This document shows positions 42,297 through 50,782 of a stretch of DNA of 64,000 nucleotides, one piece after another. The stretch comes from Melioribacteraceae bacterium. Lineage in GTDB: Bacteria > Bacteroidota > Ignavibacteria > Ignavibacteriales > Melioribacteraceae. Position numbers and translations under genes: made by a program. The DNA is taken from assembly GCA_035362835.1 (NCBI GenBank), contig DAOSDY010000002.1, positions 62,001-126,000 on the forward strand. Direction: 5' to 3'. Below the pieces are notes generated by a model. It saw only the letters and a program-made list of their open reading frames with translations. It ran no database searches and was not told the DNA's origin. Every line of letters begins with the position of its first letter. Position 1 is the first letter of the stretch.

Positions 42297-44336
42297 TCAT
42301 TTCAAAATGATCAGTTTTCTTACATTTCTGAATGAACCGCTTGATAATTGATATAAGTATACTCCGCTCGGAAGGCCGCTTCCGTCAAAAGTTATATCAT
42401 AATATCCGGGTGATTTAAATTCATTTACAAGAAGCTTAACTTCTCTGCCGAGCAGGTCGAAGACGCTTAATTTAACATGTCCGGCGTTCTTTATTTTGTA
42501 CTTAATGGTTGTTGACGGGTTGAATGGATTCGGATAATTCTGGAATAAGTAATAGTCATCAGTCATCCTATCCTCACCGGCGGATGTTATTGGGGGCGGA
42601 AGAGAAGGGGATGGATATTTCCAGATTCCGTTAGTACCTGTTCCTGCAAATACGGCATCGCTTGTGAACAGGATCGAGTAGATTGGCCGGCCGAAAGAAA
42701 CAGTTGATCTTAGCCAGCGTGAACCGTCGTTATTCAGGAAATAGACGCCGCTGTAGGTTGTTGCGTATACCTGATTGTTCGAAATGGAAATCGAATAAAT
42801 ACCTGTACCTAAAATACCGGTATTGAACTCAGACCAGGTTTCTCCATCGTTGCTGGAAATATACATCCCCCCGTAACTACCGAGATACAATTTCCCGTTC
42901 AGTTTTGCTATCGAAGTTGTATATGTATTTCGTAATCCGTTATTTATACTGCGCCATTGATTGCCGTCGCCGTTTGAAATGTAAACTCCTCCGTCCGTGC
43001 AGGCGAAAAGATTCTGACCGTCGGAATAGATGTACATTATGTTCAGATTCTCCAATCCGTTGTTCAGTGCTGTCCAGCCGGAATTTATTCCGGTCAGTTT
43101 ATAAACTCCCAGATTTGTTCCGGCGTAGATTGATCCATTAATATTTATAACGGAATGAACCTCTCTGCCACCCGGATTTCCGTTCACTTCTGTCCATGAG
43201 CTGCCTTCGTCAGGAGAATAAAATACTCCGAGCATTGTACCTGCAATTAAAATATTATCCAGCAGGGCAATTGAATTAACGTTCGACCAGACATCCCCGA
43301 CTCTAATCGATTCCCAGTCCTCGCCTCTGTTTTCAGACTTCAACATTCCCCAGCTTGTACCGGCATATAGATTACCATTCAGCTCGGCAAGAGCATTTAC
43401 ATTTTCAAATCGCTGTTCAGATCTCGTTATACACCAGTTCTTCCCGTTTTGTGTTAATAAATAGAGCCCTTCGAAAGTGCCAATGAAAAGTATTTCATCT
43501 TTAAAAATAAACGACCGGCAGCCCGGTGTAAGGGCATTCTGACTCCAGGTTTTTCCATTATCCGGTGAAAATCTGACACCGCTGTTTTCAGTAAAAAAAA
43601 TATTGTTCCTTAGATTTATTACTTTGTCCGCATACGAACCTATATCTATATGCTGCCAGGTATTCCCATTGTCAGGTGAATAATAAATTCCGTAACCGGT
43701 ACCTACGTAGATCCGGGAATTATCAACGTAGAGGTCATATATTCCATAACTGTATCCGTTGTTTTTAATCTCCGTCCATGTAGTCCCTTCATCGGAGGTA
43801 AAGAATAAACCTGACATTCCTCCAGCGTACAATCCGTTCGCATTAACACAGAGAACGTAAGCGAATAGATTTTGTGTCTGCGGGATATTTAACTTCTGCC
43901 AGCCTGCCCCTTCACTATCGGATTTATATATGCCGTTATTCGATGCGGCATAAATTATATTCCCTTTAATTACAATATCTTTTATACGGGAAATGCTGAA
44001 TCCGGTATTTGCCTCAACCCAGGTTTTACCGTAATCGCTGGACCTGAAAAATCCTTTGCCTTCTGTTCCGGCAATGAAATAATTCTCTGTTACAGCTAAA
44101 GCTGTAACATATGGAGTTGTCAGTCCGTTGTTAATAAACTCCCATGTTTTACCGTAGTCTTTTGAAAGGGCGGCGCCTTTAAGATTTATACTTGCGAGAA
44201 TTAATGAATCCTTTATTACCATATCCTGAATGAATTCAAAAAACGGTTCTCCGAAGGAAGGAAGGCTAAGTTTATTCCATTGACCCGAAATTGAATTGAA
44301 TGTGAAGACCAGGAAAAGAAGAATAATTATTTTCAT
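42297..44336 (-). CDS. T9SS-sorted Asp-box beta-propeller protein
   Basis: A 679-residue secreted protein. Signal peptide 1-18. From about 25 to 580 it is made of about 13 blades of 40-45 residues, each with an Asp-box turn of the form S-x-D-x-G-x-T-W (SKDYGKTW, SSDYGKTW, TSDEGTTW, SPDNGNTW, SPDNGKTW, SPDEGSSW, SSNDGETW and more). This is the sortilin/BNR/Xyn74-type propeller. The C-terminus is a type A T9SS sorting domain (YLFQNYPNPFNPSTTIKY ... SGVYLYQLSSG). Such proteins may bind or cleave glycans, but no catalytic residues can be assigned. It converges on the PorU-like gene with 21 bases between stops. Confidence 0.88.
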   Translation of the reverse strand: MKIIILLFLVFTFNSISGQWNKLSLPSFGEPFFEFIQDMVIKDSLILASINLKGAALSKDYGKTWEFINNGLTTPYVTALAVTENYFIAGTEGKGFFRSSDYGKTWVEANTGFSISRIKDIVIKGNIIYAASNNGIYKSDSEGAGWQKLNIPQTQNLFAYVLCVNANGLYAGGMSGLFFTSDEGTTWTEIKNNGYSYGIYDLYVDNSRIYVGTGYGIYYSPDNGNTWQHIDIGSYADKVINLRNNIFFTENSGVRFSPDNGKTWSQNALTPGCRSFIFKDEILFIGTFEGLYLLTQNGKNWCITRSEQRFENVNALAELNGNLYAGTSWGMLKSENRGEDWESIRVGDVWSNVNSIALLDNILIAGTMLGVFYSPDEGSSWTEVNGNPGGREVHSVININGSIYAGTNLGVYKLTGINSGWTALNNGLENLNIMYIYSDGQNLFACTDGGVYISNGDGNQWRSINNGLRNTYTTSIAKLNGKLYLGSYGGMYISSNDGETWSEFNTGILGTGIYSISISNNQVYATTYSGVYFLNNDGSRWLRSTVSFGRPIYSILFTSDAVFAGTGTNGIWKYPSPSLPPPITSAGEDRMTDDYYLFQNYPNPFNPSTTIKYKIKNAGHVKLSVFDLLGREVKLLVNEFKSPGYYDITFDGSGLPSGVYLYQLSSGSFRNVRKLIILK

Positions 44337-44501
44337 TATACGACTATCTGTTATAAGCGCAGTAACAACTGCTCAAATTTAAGGCAATTCTAAATAAAAG
44401 ACTATATTCAAATACGGCGACATATTTCGTCCACTTAATTTGTAATCGTATAATATTCATACTCCTTTTCACAATATGCTTTTTAAATTTTTTTTCTTAT
44501 T

Positions 44502-45605
44502 TCACTTATCCTCTTTTCCCTTCTCATTTTTCTTTGAAAGCTCCTTGTTCTCTTTCGTAATTTCCATCTGGTTTCTAACGAGATAACTTCCCTGGCTGAT
44601 AGCCATCAGAAATACCAGTTCTTCCGGAACGCTCCACAGCATACCCTCAACAGAGCTTTTATAAACAAACAGTATAATCGCGGCAATAGTCCAGAATAGG
44701 TATTGTGCTTTGGCCATCGAAGGGTATTCCTTAGTCTCAATCGTTATATTAATTACCGAAGCCAGCCCGGAAAAATATCCTCCCCTGATCGTATCCCTGC
44801 TGATATCCCGCCCCAGGCTTTTATTCAGGTCTTTCATCAGATGTGACTGGTAATGCCCGGCCGCACCGGATACAACCGAGAGACCCATCAGCACAATCAG
44901 GGAATCGGGTATATCGGGTACGTCGAGATGCATCAGTCCGAACATAAATACCATGGCTCCAACGGAAATAGTCCACATGGCCATCTGCATTAAGGAGAGG
45001 GAGATCTTGCCGTCGTATGTCCGTATTACATCGAGCGGCCTCTTCTTGCGAATCCATTCGAACGAGAAAATTATGAACGTCATTACAATCAGAAAAATAA
45101 TTGTGTAGAAGATTCCGCCGGAACGGTTACCGATGTAAATTTCCGACTCGCTTATGACCCTGGAATATTGACTGTCGGTTTTGCTCTCTTCAGAATTTTT
45201 TTTGATGTTCCACCGCATAACCGGGAGGACACGCATTCCGGCGTCGTAAAACGGCATCTCTATACCACTAAGGTCGAATATCATCATTGTCCCCTGAACA
45301 GTAACGGGTATTCCGGAAATGATTTGAGTTATCGTCTGACCGGACGCTACCTGGTATGGTTTGAATGGATGCGAGCTGTTAAGCACATCGCCGAATTTCT
45401 CACGGGTTCGCTGAAAGATACCGATCAGATACAACTCCGGCTCCATCTCCGCGGTAATATTGGCATTGGCAATAAATACTTTTACAGGATGGGAGCGGAG
45501 CTGTCCGTCGTTCATCATAAGAACCGGTCTGCTTCCGTTCTCTTCTGCAAGGTTGAAAAGTGAAGGCATGAGAAAAAATATCAGTGCTAAAGAAATATTT
45601 TTCAT
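44502..45605 (-). CDS. inner-membrane protein with extracytoplasmic domain, unknown function
   Basis: A 367-residue protein I cannot assign. A signal peptide or N-terminal helix (1-20) leads to an extracytoplasmic region of about 150 residues with predicted beta character. Then a membrane helix (about 167-187), a basic loop (WIRKKRPLDVIRTYDGK), a helix pair with the pattern ISLSLMQMAMWTISVGAMVF ... PDSLIVLMGLSVVSG, a charged loop, and two more helices (about 300-345), ending in a Lys/Glu-rich tail. It is the last gene of a tight four-gene cluster, 17 bases after the 109-residue protein. I have a loose memory of the S-L-S-x-x-Q-x-x-x-W-T helix pair in other uncharacterised membrane proteins, not checked. 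Confidence 0.7.
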   Translation of the reverse strand: MKNISLALIFFLMPSLFNLAEENGSRPVLMMNDGQLRSHPVKVFIANANITAEMEPELYLIGIFQRTREKFGDVLNSSHPFKPYQVASGQTITQIISGIPVTVQGTMMIFDLSGIEMPFYDAGMRVLPVMRWNIKKNSEESKTDSQYSRVISESEIYIGNRSGGIFYTIIFLIVMTFIIFSFEWIRKKRPLDVIRTYDGKISLSLMQMAMWTISVGAMVFMFGLMHLDVPDIPDSLIVLMGLSVVSGAAGHYQSHLMKDLNKSLGRDISRDTIRGGYFSGLASVINITIETKEYPSMAKAQYLFWTIAAIILFVYKSSVEGMLWSVPEELVFLMAISQGSYLVRNQMEITKENKELSKKNEKGKEDK

Positions 45606-45622
45606 GTGAACTCCCAGAATAT

Positions 45623-45952
45623 TTAAATAACTGCAAATCCGATTGCGGAATTAACCGTATCCTTGATAACAGAAACAGCAGCGTTAATTGCTCTCTGAAC
45701 AGTTAAAATTCCCAATCCTTCAATAGTGAGTAGAACATTCTGAATAGCATTTTTGTGAAGTTCGGTTAGAAGCTGTGCCCGTTCAACCGAAATCTTCCCG
45801 GCTAATAACAGCTTGCCTATATCCTCGAGTGAAAGAGTAAATTTTTTGAATTCTGTTTCCGCATACGATTTTACTTCATCCCATCCGGAAACGATCTCCT
45901 TTTCCGCAGCGCCGAGCATCTGCGGGACCAGATTAGAAAAATCAAAAGCCAT
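45623..45952 (-). CDS. small helical protein, unknown function
   Basis: A 109-residue protein without signal peptide, Cys or known domain. It appears all-helical: an N-terminal segment (SNLVPQMLGAAEKEIVSGWDEVKSYAE), a charged central helix (KISVERAQLLTELHKNAIQNVLLTIEG), and a C-terminal hydrophobic or amphipathic region (LTVQRAINAAVSVIKDTVNSAIGF). That region could touch the membrane or pack in an oligomer. Start ATG 45952 gives the only sensible length. It is 23 bases after the lipoprotein gene and 17 before the membrane-protein gene, so the four form one unit. Function cannot be inferred beyond that. Confidence 0.65.
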   Translation of the reverse strand: MAFDFSNLVPQMLGAAEKEIVSGWDEVKSYAETEFKKFTLSLEDIGKLLLAGKISVERAQLLTELHKNAIQNVLLTIEGLGILTVQRAINAAVSVIKDTVNSAIGFAVI

Positions 45953-45975
45953 CTCTAAACTCCTTTAGATAAAAA

Positions 45976-46434
45976 TTAATCACCTCTTTTTTTTGCAATC
46001 TCCAGTTTTAGAATTGCTTCAATCGCCTGATTGAATGCACCCCGGATTATCGGAATTTCCTCTTTTATGATGCCTTCCGGACTCTTGTGAGCCTTTTCAA
46101 GAATGTCTAGCTGGTTCGATATGTTGATCAGCTGGGTAACCTGTAACTCGTTAAGTGGCCGGGTTTTTGCTCTCAACTGGAGTGAAGCCAGCTCGGTTCG
46201 GATATCATCATAGTATTTTTCAAAATTGCTATATGCCGCTTTGCTGCTGCCTATTGCTTTATCAATTTTTATAAGCAGGGACTCAATCTGTTTGTGAAGC
46301 GAAACTACTGCTTCATCTGTCTGCCGGTCGTAATCGCTTATCAATTTTAAAGTACAGGCACCGAATTGAAGTATAAAAAGTAGAACCATGGCCGTTCTAA
46401 AAATTAAAACTCCCGATGATCTCTTTGTCTTCAC
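45976..46434 (-). CDS. helical lipoprotein, unknown function
   Basis: A 152-residue putative lipoprotein. The signal peptide ends in a lipobox-like LQFGAC (Cys at about 27). The mature part is predicted fully helical, with ISDYDRQTDEAVVSLHKQIESLL at the start, SNFEKYYDDIRTELASLQLRAK in the middle and AILKLEIAKKRGD at the end. The YDxxTDxAVxxLHK and ILKLExAKKRG phrases look like conserved family signatures, but I cannot name a family. It lies 41 bases after the beta-barrel gene. It probably sits on a membrane leaflet and works with the barrel and the inner-membrane protein (inference). Confidence 0.68.
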   Translation of the reverse strand: MKTKRSSGVLIFRTAMVLLFILQFGACTLKLISDYDRQTDEAVVSLHKQIESLLIKIDKAIGSSKAAYSNFEKYYDDIRTELASLQLRAKTRPLNELQVTQLINISNQLDILEKAHKSPEGIIKEEIPIIRGAFNQAIEAILKLEIAKKRGD

Positions 46435-46475
46435 TTTCCCTCCCGATTTCTGTTGTCTGATAATTGACTATTCCA

Positions 46476-47075
46476 TTAAAAGAAGATTGAAATACCAAGA
46501 AGAATATTATGCGAGTAAAATGAATATTCGATTTTTACTGGTTGACCGTAATATGAATTAAGTTCCTCCTCATAACTGTATATCTGCATTCTGTACTCGG
46601 TTCTAAAAGCTATACTTTCAGTAAGCAGAATCTTTAAGCCCGCCCCGGCATTAAATTGGTGCACGGAATAAGTACGGTTGGAAAACGGAATAAGAGTATT
46701 GAAGTAGGGTACAGAATTGCCGATCCCGATTCCTCCAAGTATAAAAGGAATAATTTCATTCTCATCTTTCAGAAGATTTAAAAGCAGGTTTGCATTCAGA
46801 CTGTACATCAGATCGGAATTTTCGACTATTGAAAGCTGCAGCTCGGGTTCCAGTTCTAAACCTTTGTATACAAAATACCCGAGTCGTCCGTGCAAAAGAA
46901 AATAGTAATTCATTTCCCCGTCGTATGAACCGCTATATCCGCCCGTAGTTTTCGAGTTCCCCTTCGCTCCTCCTAATGTGGCAGAGACCGATAGTTCAAT
47001 ATTATTACCGCTGACCTGTGCGTCAACTGAAATGTTGAGAAGAATAATTAATGAAAATGGGATTAATATTTTCAT
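46476..47075 (-). CDS. outer-membrane beta-barrel protein (OMP_b-brl-like)
   Basis: A 199-residue exported protein: signal peptide 1-19 (ending VDAQ), then eight or so amphipathic strands with Gly-rich turns (ELSVSATLGGAKG, YFLLHGRLGYFVYKG, IPFILGGIGIGN, HQFNAGAGLKILL, FRTEYRMQIYSY) and a final strand ending in Phe-Phe, which is a good BAM recognition end. The size fits an eight-stranded porin-like barrel of the OmpA/OmpW type. It is the first gene of the four-gene unknown cluster. The 275-base region upstream would carry the promoter. Confidence 0.75.
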   Translation of the reverse strand: MKILIPFSLIILLNISVDAQVSGNNIELSVSATLGGAKGNSKTTGGYSGSYDGEMNYYFLLHGRLGYFVYKGLELEPELQLSIVENSDLMYSLNANLLLNLLKDENEIIPFILGGIGIGNSVPYFNTLIPFSNRTYSVHQFNAGAGLKILLTESIAFRTEYRMQIYSYEEELNSYYGQPVKIEYSFYSHNILLGISIFF

Positions 47076-47222
47076 ACATCCTCCGGCTGAATAAAAACAT
47101 GAACAATTTATTTTGGTAAATACAGAATTAGACCGGATAAGTAATTGAGGAAATACTAACCGAGAGATTTAGTTATAAATTACCCTCTTTCTGGATGCTC
47201 AAATTTGTGAGTTTATTATTTC

Positions 47223-47246
47223 AGCGGAGGAGGGGGGTACCCCGCT
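47223..47246. promoter_or_regulatory. GC-rich symmetric element in an AT-rich spacer
   Basis: AGCGG (47223-47227) pairs with CCGCT (47242-47246) around a G-rich core that ends in the palindrome GGGGTACCCC (47234-47243). It lies 148 bases upstream of the minus-strand barrel gene and downstream of the HAD gene. It has no T tract on either side, so it may be an operator or structured RNA rather than a terminator. Confidence 0.3.
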
Positions 47247-47350
47247 AAGACGTCAGAAATCTAACTTATTGGAATTTAAATTTCAAGCTGAAAAACCAGT
47301 TGAATTACTCTCAGGTAATCTATATTAATCGCGTAAAACTTTAATAAATT

Positions 47351-48001
47351 TCAGGGGATGGAGCATTTAATAAAATCTACGAACTCATCAACATTATAAA
47401 ACTTGTAATCCGGATTGCATTCCCTGCACCTGTTCCTTGAATACTCATCCCATAGAACTAGCGCGCATTTAACCCCCGCACTTTCGGATGCCATTACATC
47501 GTGAATTGCGTCTCCGATCATTAGAACACGGCCAGGATCGAGGCTGTACTTCTCAACAAACTTTATTATTCCCTCCGGTGCCGGTTTGTGCTCTTCAACA
47601 TCATCGCCGCTTAATATTAAATCAAAATGATCGTAGAGCCCGATCGACTTCAATGTAATAGTTGCAGAGTCGCGTCCTTTTCCGGTAAATATTCCGAGGG
47701 GAATCGCCTTCTCTTTTATATATCCTATTACTTCATTCATTCCGGGGAATATATCGGCCATTTCCGAGTGGTTCGATTCGTAAAAATCGAAATAATCCTT
47801 TCTTGCTTTTTCGTAATCGCCTTTCATCCATTCTTTCAATATCACATCCTCTGTAGGACCGAAGAGAGCAACGATTTCCTCGTTTGTCAAACGCTTATTC
47901 AGATACTTTTCCGCAACATGATTGAAACTTGCGAAGATCAGTTCGTGAGTTTCAGCGAGTGTACCGTCTACATCGAATATGATACCGTCGAAGAGTCTCA
48001 A
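47351..48001 (-). CDS. HAD-family phosphatase (phosphoglycolate phosphatase-like)
   Basis: A 216-residue cytoplasmic HAD hydrolase. Motif I is FDVDGTLAET (nucleophile D10, acid/base D12), followed by a helical type C1 cap. Motif II is GIFTGKGRD, motif III the Lys in EHKPAPEG, and motif IV MIGDAIHDVMASESAGVK. It most likely removes phosphate from a small metabolite such as phosphoglycolate or pyrophosphate. The start is TTG 48001, overlapping the upstream stop as TTGA with GGAG five bases before it. It is therefore translationally coupled to the propeller gene. Confidence 0.88.
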   Translation of the reverse strand: MRLFDGIIFDVDGTLAETHELIFASFNHVAEKYLNKRLTNEEIVALFGPTEDVILKEWMKGDYEKARKDYFDFYESNHSEMADIFPGMNEVIGYIKEKAIPLGIFTGKGRDSATITLKSIGLYDHFDLILSGDDVEEHKPAPEGIIKFVEKYSLDPGRVLMIGDAIHDVMASESAGVKCALVLWDEYSRNRCRECNPDYKFYNVDEFVDFIKCSIP

Positions 48002-49809
48002 TTTTTCTCCATTGAAAATATTATCACGCGCCCGTTATAGTCCGATGCCAAATATCTGCTGTTTCCGATTTGCTTGAGCGATTTGAATGGGACGTGACCG
48101 GAATGATAAAGGAGCTCGCTCCTTGTTCCGTTCAAGGTCCGTAAAATTTTTCCGTTCTCTGTAAAGATCAGATTGCCGTTATCCTGAAGGATTCCGCCAC
48201 CAGGTCCGGTAAAAGTTTCACTCTGCTTGTATTCTTTGATAATCTTGCCGTTCTCAGAATTGAGCTGGTATATTATCGAATTCCTTCCTTTTACATAAAT
48301 GGTCTTCCCGTTCGATGAAGCAGATATACTGTCGAAAAGATTCAGCTTATCGCTCATCCATTCCAGTTTACCAAGCATCAGGTCGATTGCATATAAGATA
48401 CCTGCGGAAGAAATAACATAGACTCTTTTTCCGTCGCTAACTATCTGCGATCCTGAAAAGTCTGTATCGGCTTTCTCTTTCCATCGCCAGATCATCAGTC
48501 CGTTCCGCGCATCGATAGAATAAATAAATCCGTCGTTACCCGTGAAAAGAATTTTATTACCTGCACTAACGGGATCTGATCTTATCATGCCGTTAGTATT
48601 GTAGACCCAGTATTCCTGAAGAGTTTCAAGATCGTAGCAGTAGATTCTGCCAGAGGCAGTACCGAAAACAATTGCAGCTTTGGATTCTGTAAGTTTAGGA
48701 ATCATTAAAATCCTTGTCCCGCTGTAATCAATCACCTCCAGACCGGTGGTAATCAGTTCCTCGAATCCTATTGTCTGTATCTGCTCGCCTGAAATAGCGC
48801 TTAATGTAAGCAGGTCACCCTGCAATGTGGCAATAGCAAGTATTCTATCTTTAATTACGGGCGTTCCTACTATCTCTCCGAATGTATTATAATCCCATAA
48901 AAAATTTCCGGTCGAATCGTGGCAGGTGATAAGACCGTTCTTCTGTGTGGAATAAACTTTTCCGTTCCAGTAAATGGGGATTGAATAGGAGAGGTTATTT
49001 AATTCTATCCCGCACAATAAAGTGATCTTGTTTTGAACCGGTACAATCTGCGGTGGCAATTCTTTCTCAATCTGGATCGATTTATCGATCGCGATTTGTG
49101 ATTTCTGTTTCGAATCTTTTACGATTATTGAGTCGCGGGAAAGTTTGAAGATAAATGCTTCGCTGTTCTTTTCATAGTCGAACGGAGGGAGGTCGATAAT
49201 ATTAGTACCGAGCAGGTTTCTCTGGATGAATCTAGGTCTGTTACCGTTAATTATCAGTTTCAGATTCTTCTGCTGCAGCAAAGTATAAACGCTCTGCCAG
49301 TTGTATACCGATTCGAATTCTACAGGGGAGAAAAAATAAACCTCTTTTTGCAATCCCGCTATCTCAAGAATTTCATAAAGCCAGTTTATACTTCCTGAAT
49401 GGTAATAGCTTATTTCCCGGTAAGGGAGGGTAGGATTAATACCGATATAAATGAAATCGCCGCCGTCGATTGCAAAATTATCCCCTTCGTAAAAATTCAT
49501 GAACCATTCCCATCCCTCTGCGTCGCGAGTATCGGAAGCGTAAGGGAGGAATAGATAGTTGGTTTTCATGCTGTCCAGATAAGTGGAGAGTGATTCAAAT
49601 TCCTTTTTTGACCCCGAGGATGTTATCTGTCCTGTTAAAACTAGGAACTCATTCATGGGATCGGAATGGAATCTGCTTATCATAGAATCGATCGATACCC
49701 TGCTTGCGGAGGGTGAGTATTTCAGATTTGATACAACTCCAAACCTCGCACTCTGTGCGGATAAAGTAATCGACGTAAATACTGTAAGGAGGTAAATTAA
49801 TTTTTTCAT
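47998..49809 (-). CDS. pseudo-metallophosphoesterase fused to a PQQ-like beta-propeller, exported
   Basis: A 603-residue exported protein. Signal peptide 1-19. Residues about 22-200 have the order of a calcineurin-like phosphoesterase, but every metal motif is broken: SNLK (27-30) where SDxH is expected, GQITSSG (60-66) for GDxxD, YASDT (90-94) for GNHD, SPVE (161-164) for SHxP, and NGNRPR (188-193) for GHxH. After a linker, residues 260-600 form a PQQ-type propeller with repeats such as GRIYCYDLETLQEYW, GFIYSIDARNGLMIWRW and GILYAIDLMLGKLEW. Catalysis is unlikely; a binding or sensing role fits better. It is coupled to the HAD gene and divergent from an intact phosphoesterase gene. Confidence 0.8.
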   Translation of the reverse strand: MKKLIYLLTVFTSITLSAQSARFGVVSNLKYSPSASRVSIDSMISRFHSDPMNEFLVLTGQITSSGSKKEFESLSTYLDSMKTNYLFLPYASDTRDAEGWEWFMNFYEGDNFAIDGGDFIYIGINPTLPYREISYYHSGSINWLYEILEIAGLQKEVYFFSPVEFESVYNWQSVYTLLQQKNLKLIINGNRPRFIQRNLLGTNIIDLPPFDYEKNSEAFIFKLSRDSIIVKDSKQKSQIAIDKSIQIEKELPPQIVPVQNKITLLCGIELNNLSYSIPIYWNGKVYSTQKNGLITCHDSTGNFLWDYNTFGEIVGTPVIKDRILAIATLQGDLLTLSAISGEQIQTIGFEELITTGLEVIDYSGTRILMIPKLTESKAAIVFGTASGRIYCYDLETLQEYWVYNTNGMIRSDPVSAGNKILFTGNDGFIYSIDARNGLMIWRWKEKADTDFSGSQIVSDGKRVYVISSAGILYAIDLMLGKLEWMSDKLNLFDSISASSNGKTIYVKGRNSIIYQLNSENGKIIKEYKQSETFTGPGGGILQDNGNLIFTENGKILRTLNGTRSELLYHSGHVPFKSLKQIGNSRYLASDYNGRVIIFSMEKN

Positions 49810-49992
49810 TTTTGCATTTTAGTGTCAGGTCAAATTTAGTAAAAATAACAGAGACATTGAATTTGTAAAAACAGTTAGATATTATTTAGCAAAAGGTTAT
49901 TGTTGTTTTTATCTAAACTGTGAGTTAGGTTGTAAAAGTGACTTTGCGGTTTTTTGTACTGTGATTATCTATAAAGAGAGCGGGTAACCTGG

Positions 49993-50754
49993 ATGAAAAT
50001 CGGATTTATTAGCGACATACATGAAGATATCTTTAGCCTTGAAAGGGCTCTCAAATTGTTATCTAATGAAAAATGTGATTCGGTTATTTGCCTCGGTGAT
50101 ATCGTAGGATTTACTTTGCCGTTTTACCGTTACATTGAATCTAGGAATGCAGAGGAATCTGTCCGGCTCGTAATGGAGAATTGTTCGAAAGTTGTTGTTG
50201 GTAATCATGATTTATATGCAATTAAAAAAGTGCCTAATTATCAATCCGGTTTTGATTACGGGGATAACTGGTATCAGCTTGACTATGAAATTCGTGCCGC
50301 GAAGTCACGTAATAGGATCTGGCTTTATGAGGATAATGAAATAAAATCTTTTCTTAGCGATACTTCAAAAGAGTTTCTTGATTCTCTCTGTGAAGTTGAA
50401 ATACTGGAATTCGGAGATAGTCGAATACTTCTCTCACATTTTTGCTATCCGGATTTTTCAGGATCTGCGATTTTTTTCCCCGGAGAAGTATTTCACCTTG
50501 AAAAGCATTTTCAGTTCATGAATGAAAAGAAATGCGGGATAAGTATCTCCGGTCATGGTCATCCGGAAGGAGTGATAATGGTTACTGAAGAAAGGTTTGA
50601 GTCACTCAAATTCGGTCAGAATAAACTTAACGATGGTGTTCAATGGATTGTCGTTCCCTGTGTCGCACGGACTACAAGGGAGAATGGGATTCTTATCCTT
50701 GACACTTCTTGCATGGAATTCCGTTCAATATCGCTCAAATCTTATTTTCAATAA
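49993..50754 (+). CDS. calcineurin-like metallophosphoesterase
   Basis: A 253-residue cytoplasmic enzyme with all metal motifs present: SDIHED (D8, H10), CLGDIVGF (D36), GNHDLYA (N71, H72, D73), LSHFCYPD, and SGHGHPEG. The fold matches the YfcE/DUF2437-like class that acts on phosphodiesters or small nucleotides; the substrate cannot be read from sequence. It lies only 28 bases upstream of the Cache-PAS-CBS-DUF294 sensor gene and on the same strand, so it may act in the same signalling path. It is divergent from the propeller protein that carries a dead version of the same fold. Confidence 0.88.
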   Translation: MKIGFISDIHEDIFSLERALKLLSNEKCDSVICLGDIVGFTLPFYRYIESRNAEESVRLVMENCSKVVVGNHDLYAIKKVPNYQSGFDYGDNWYQLDYEIRAAKSRNRIWLYEDNEIKSFLSDTSKEFLDSLCEVEILEFGDSRILLSHFCYPDFSGSAIFFPGEVFHLEKHFQFMNEKKCGISISGHGHPEGVIMVTEERFESLKFGQNKLNDGVQWIVVPCVARTTRENGILILDTSCMEFRSISLKSYFQ

Positions 50755-50782
50755 TAGTAATGGGGATGAAACTGATAATTGT

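Noticed and set aside
45168..45563. Open frame of 131 codons on the plus strand within the unknown membrane-protein gene
   Set aside because: Antisense to a gene with signal peptide and membrane helices; no start signal or plausible product.
47998..49809. Calling the exported propeller protein an active metallophosphoesterase
   Set aside because: All five metal-binding motifs of the fold are substituted, so activity cannot be supported.
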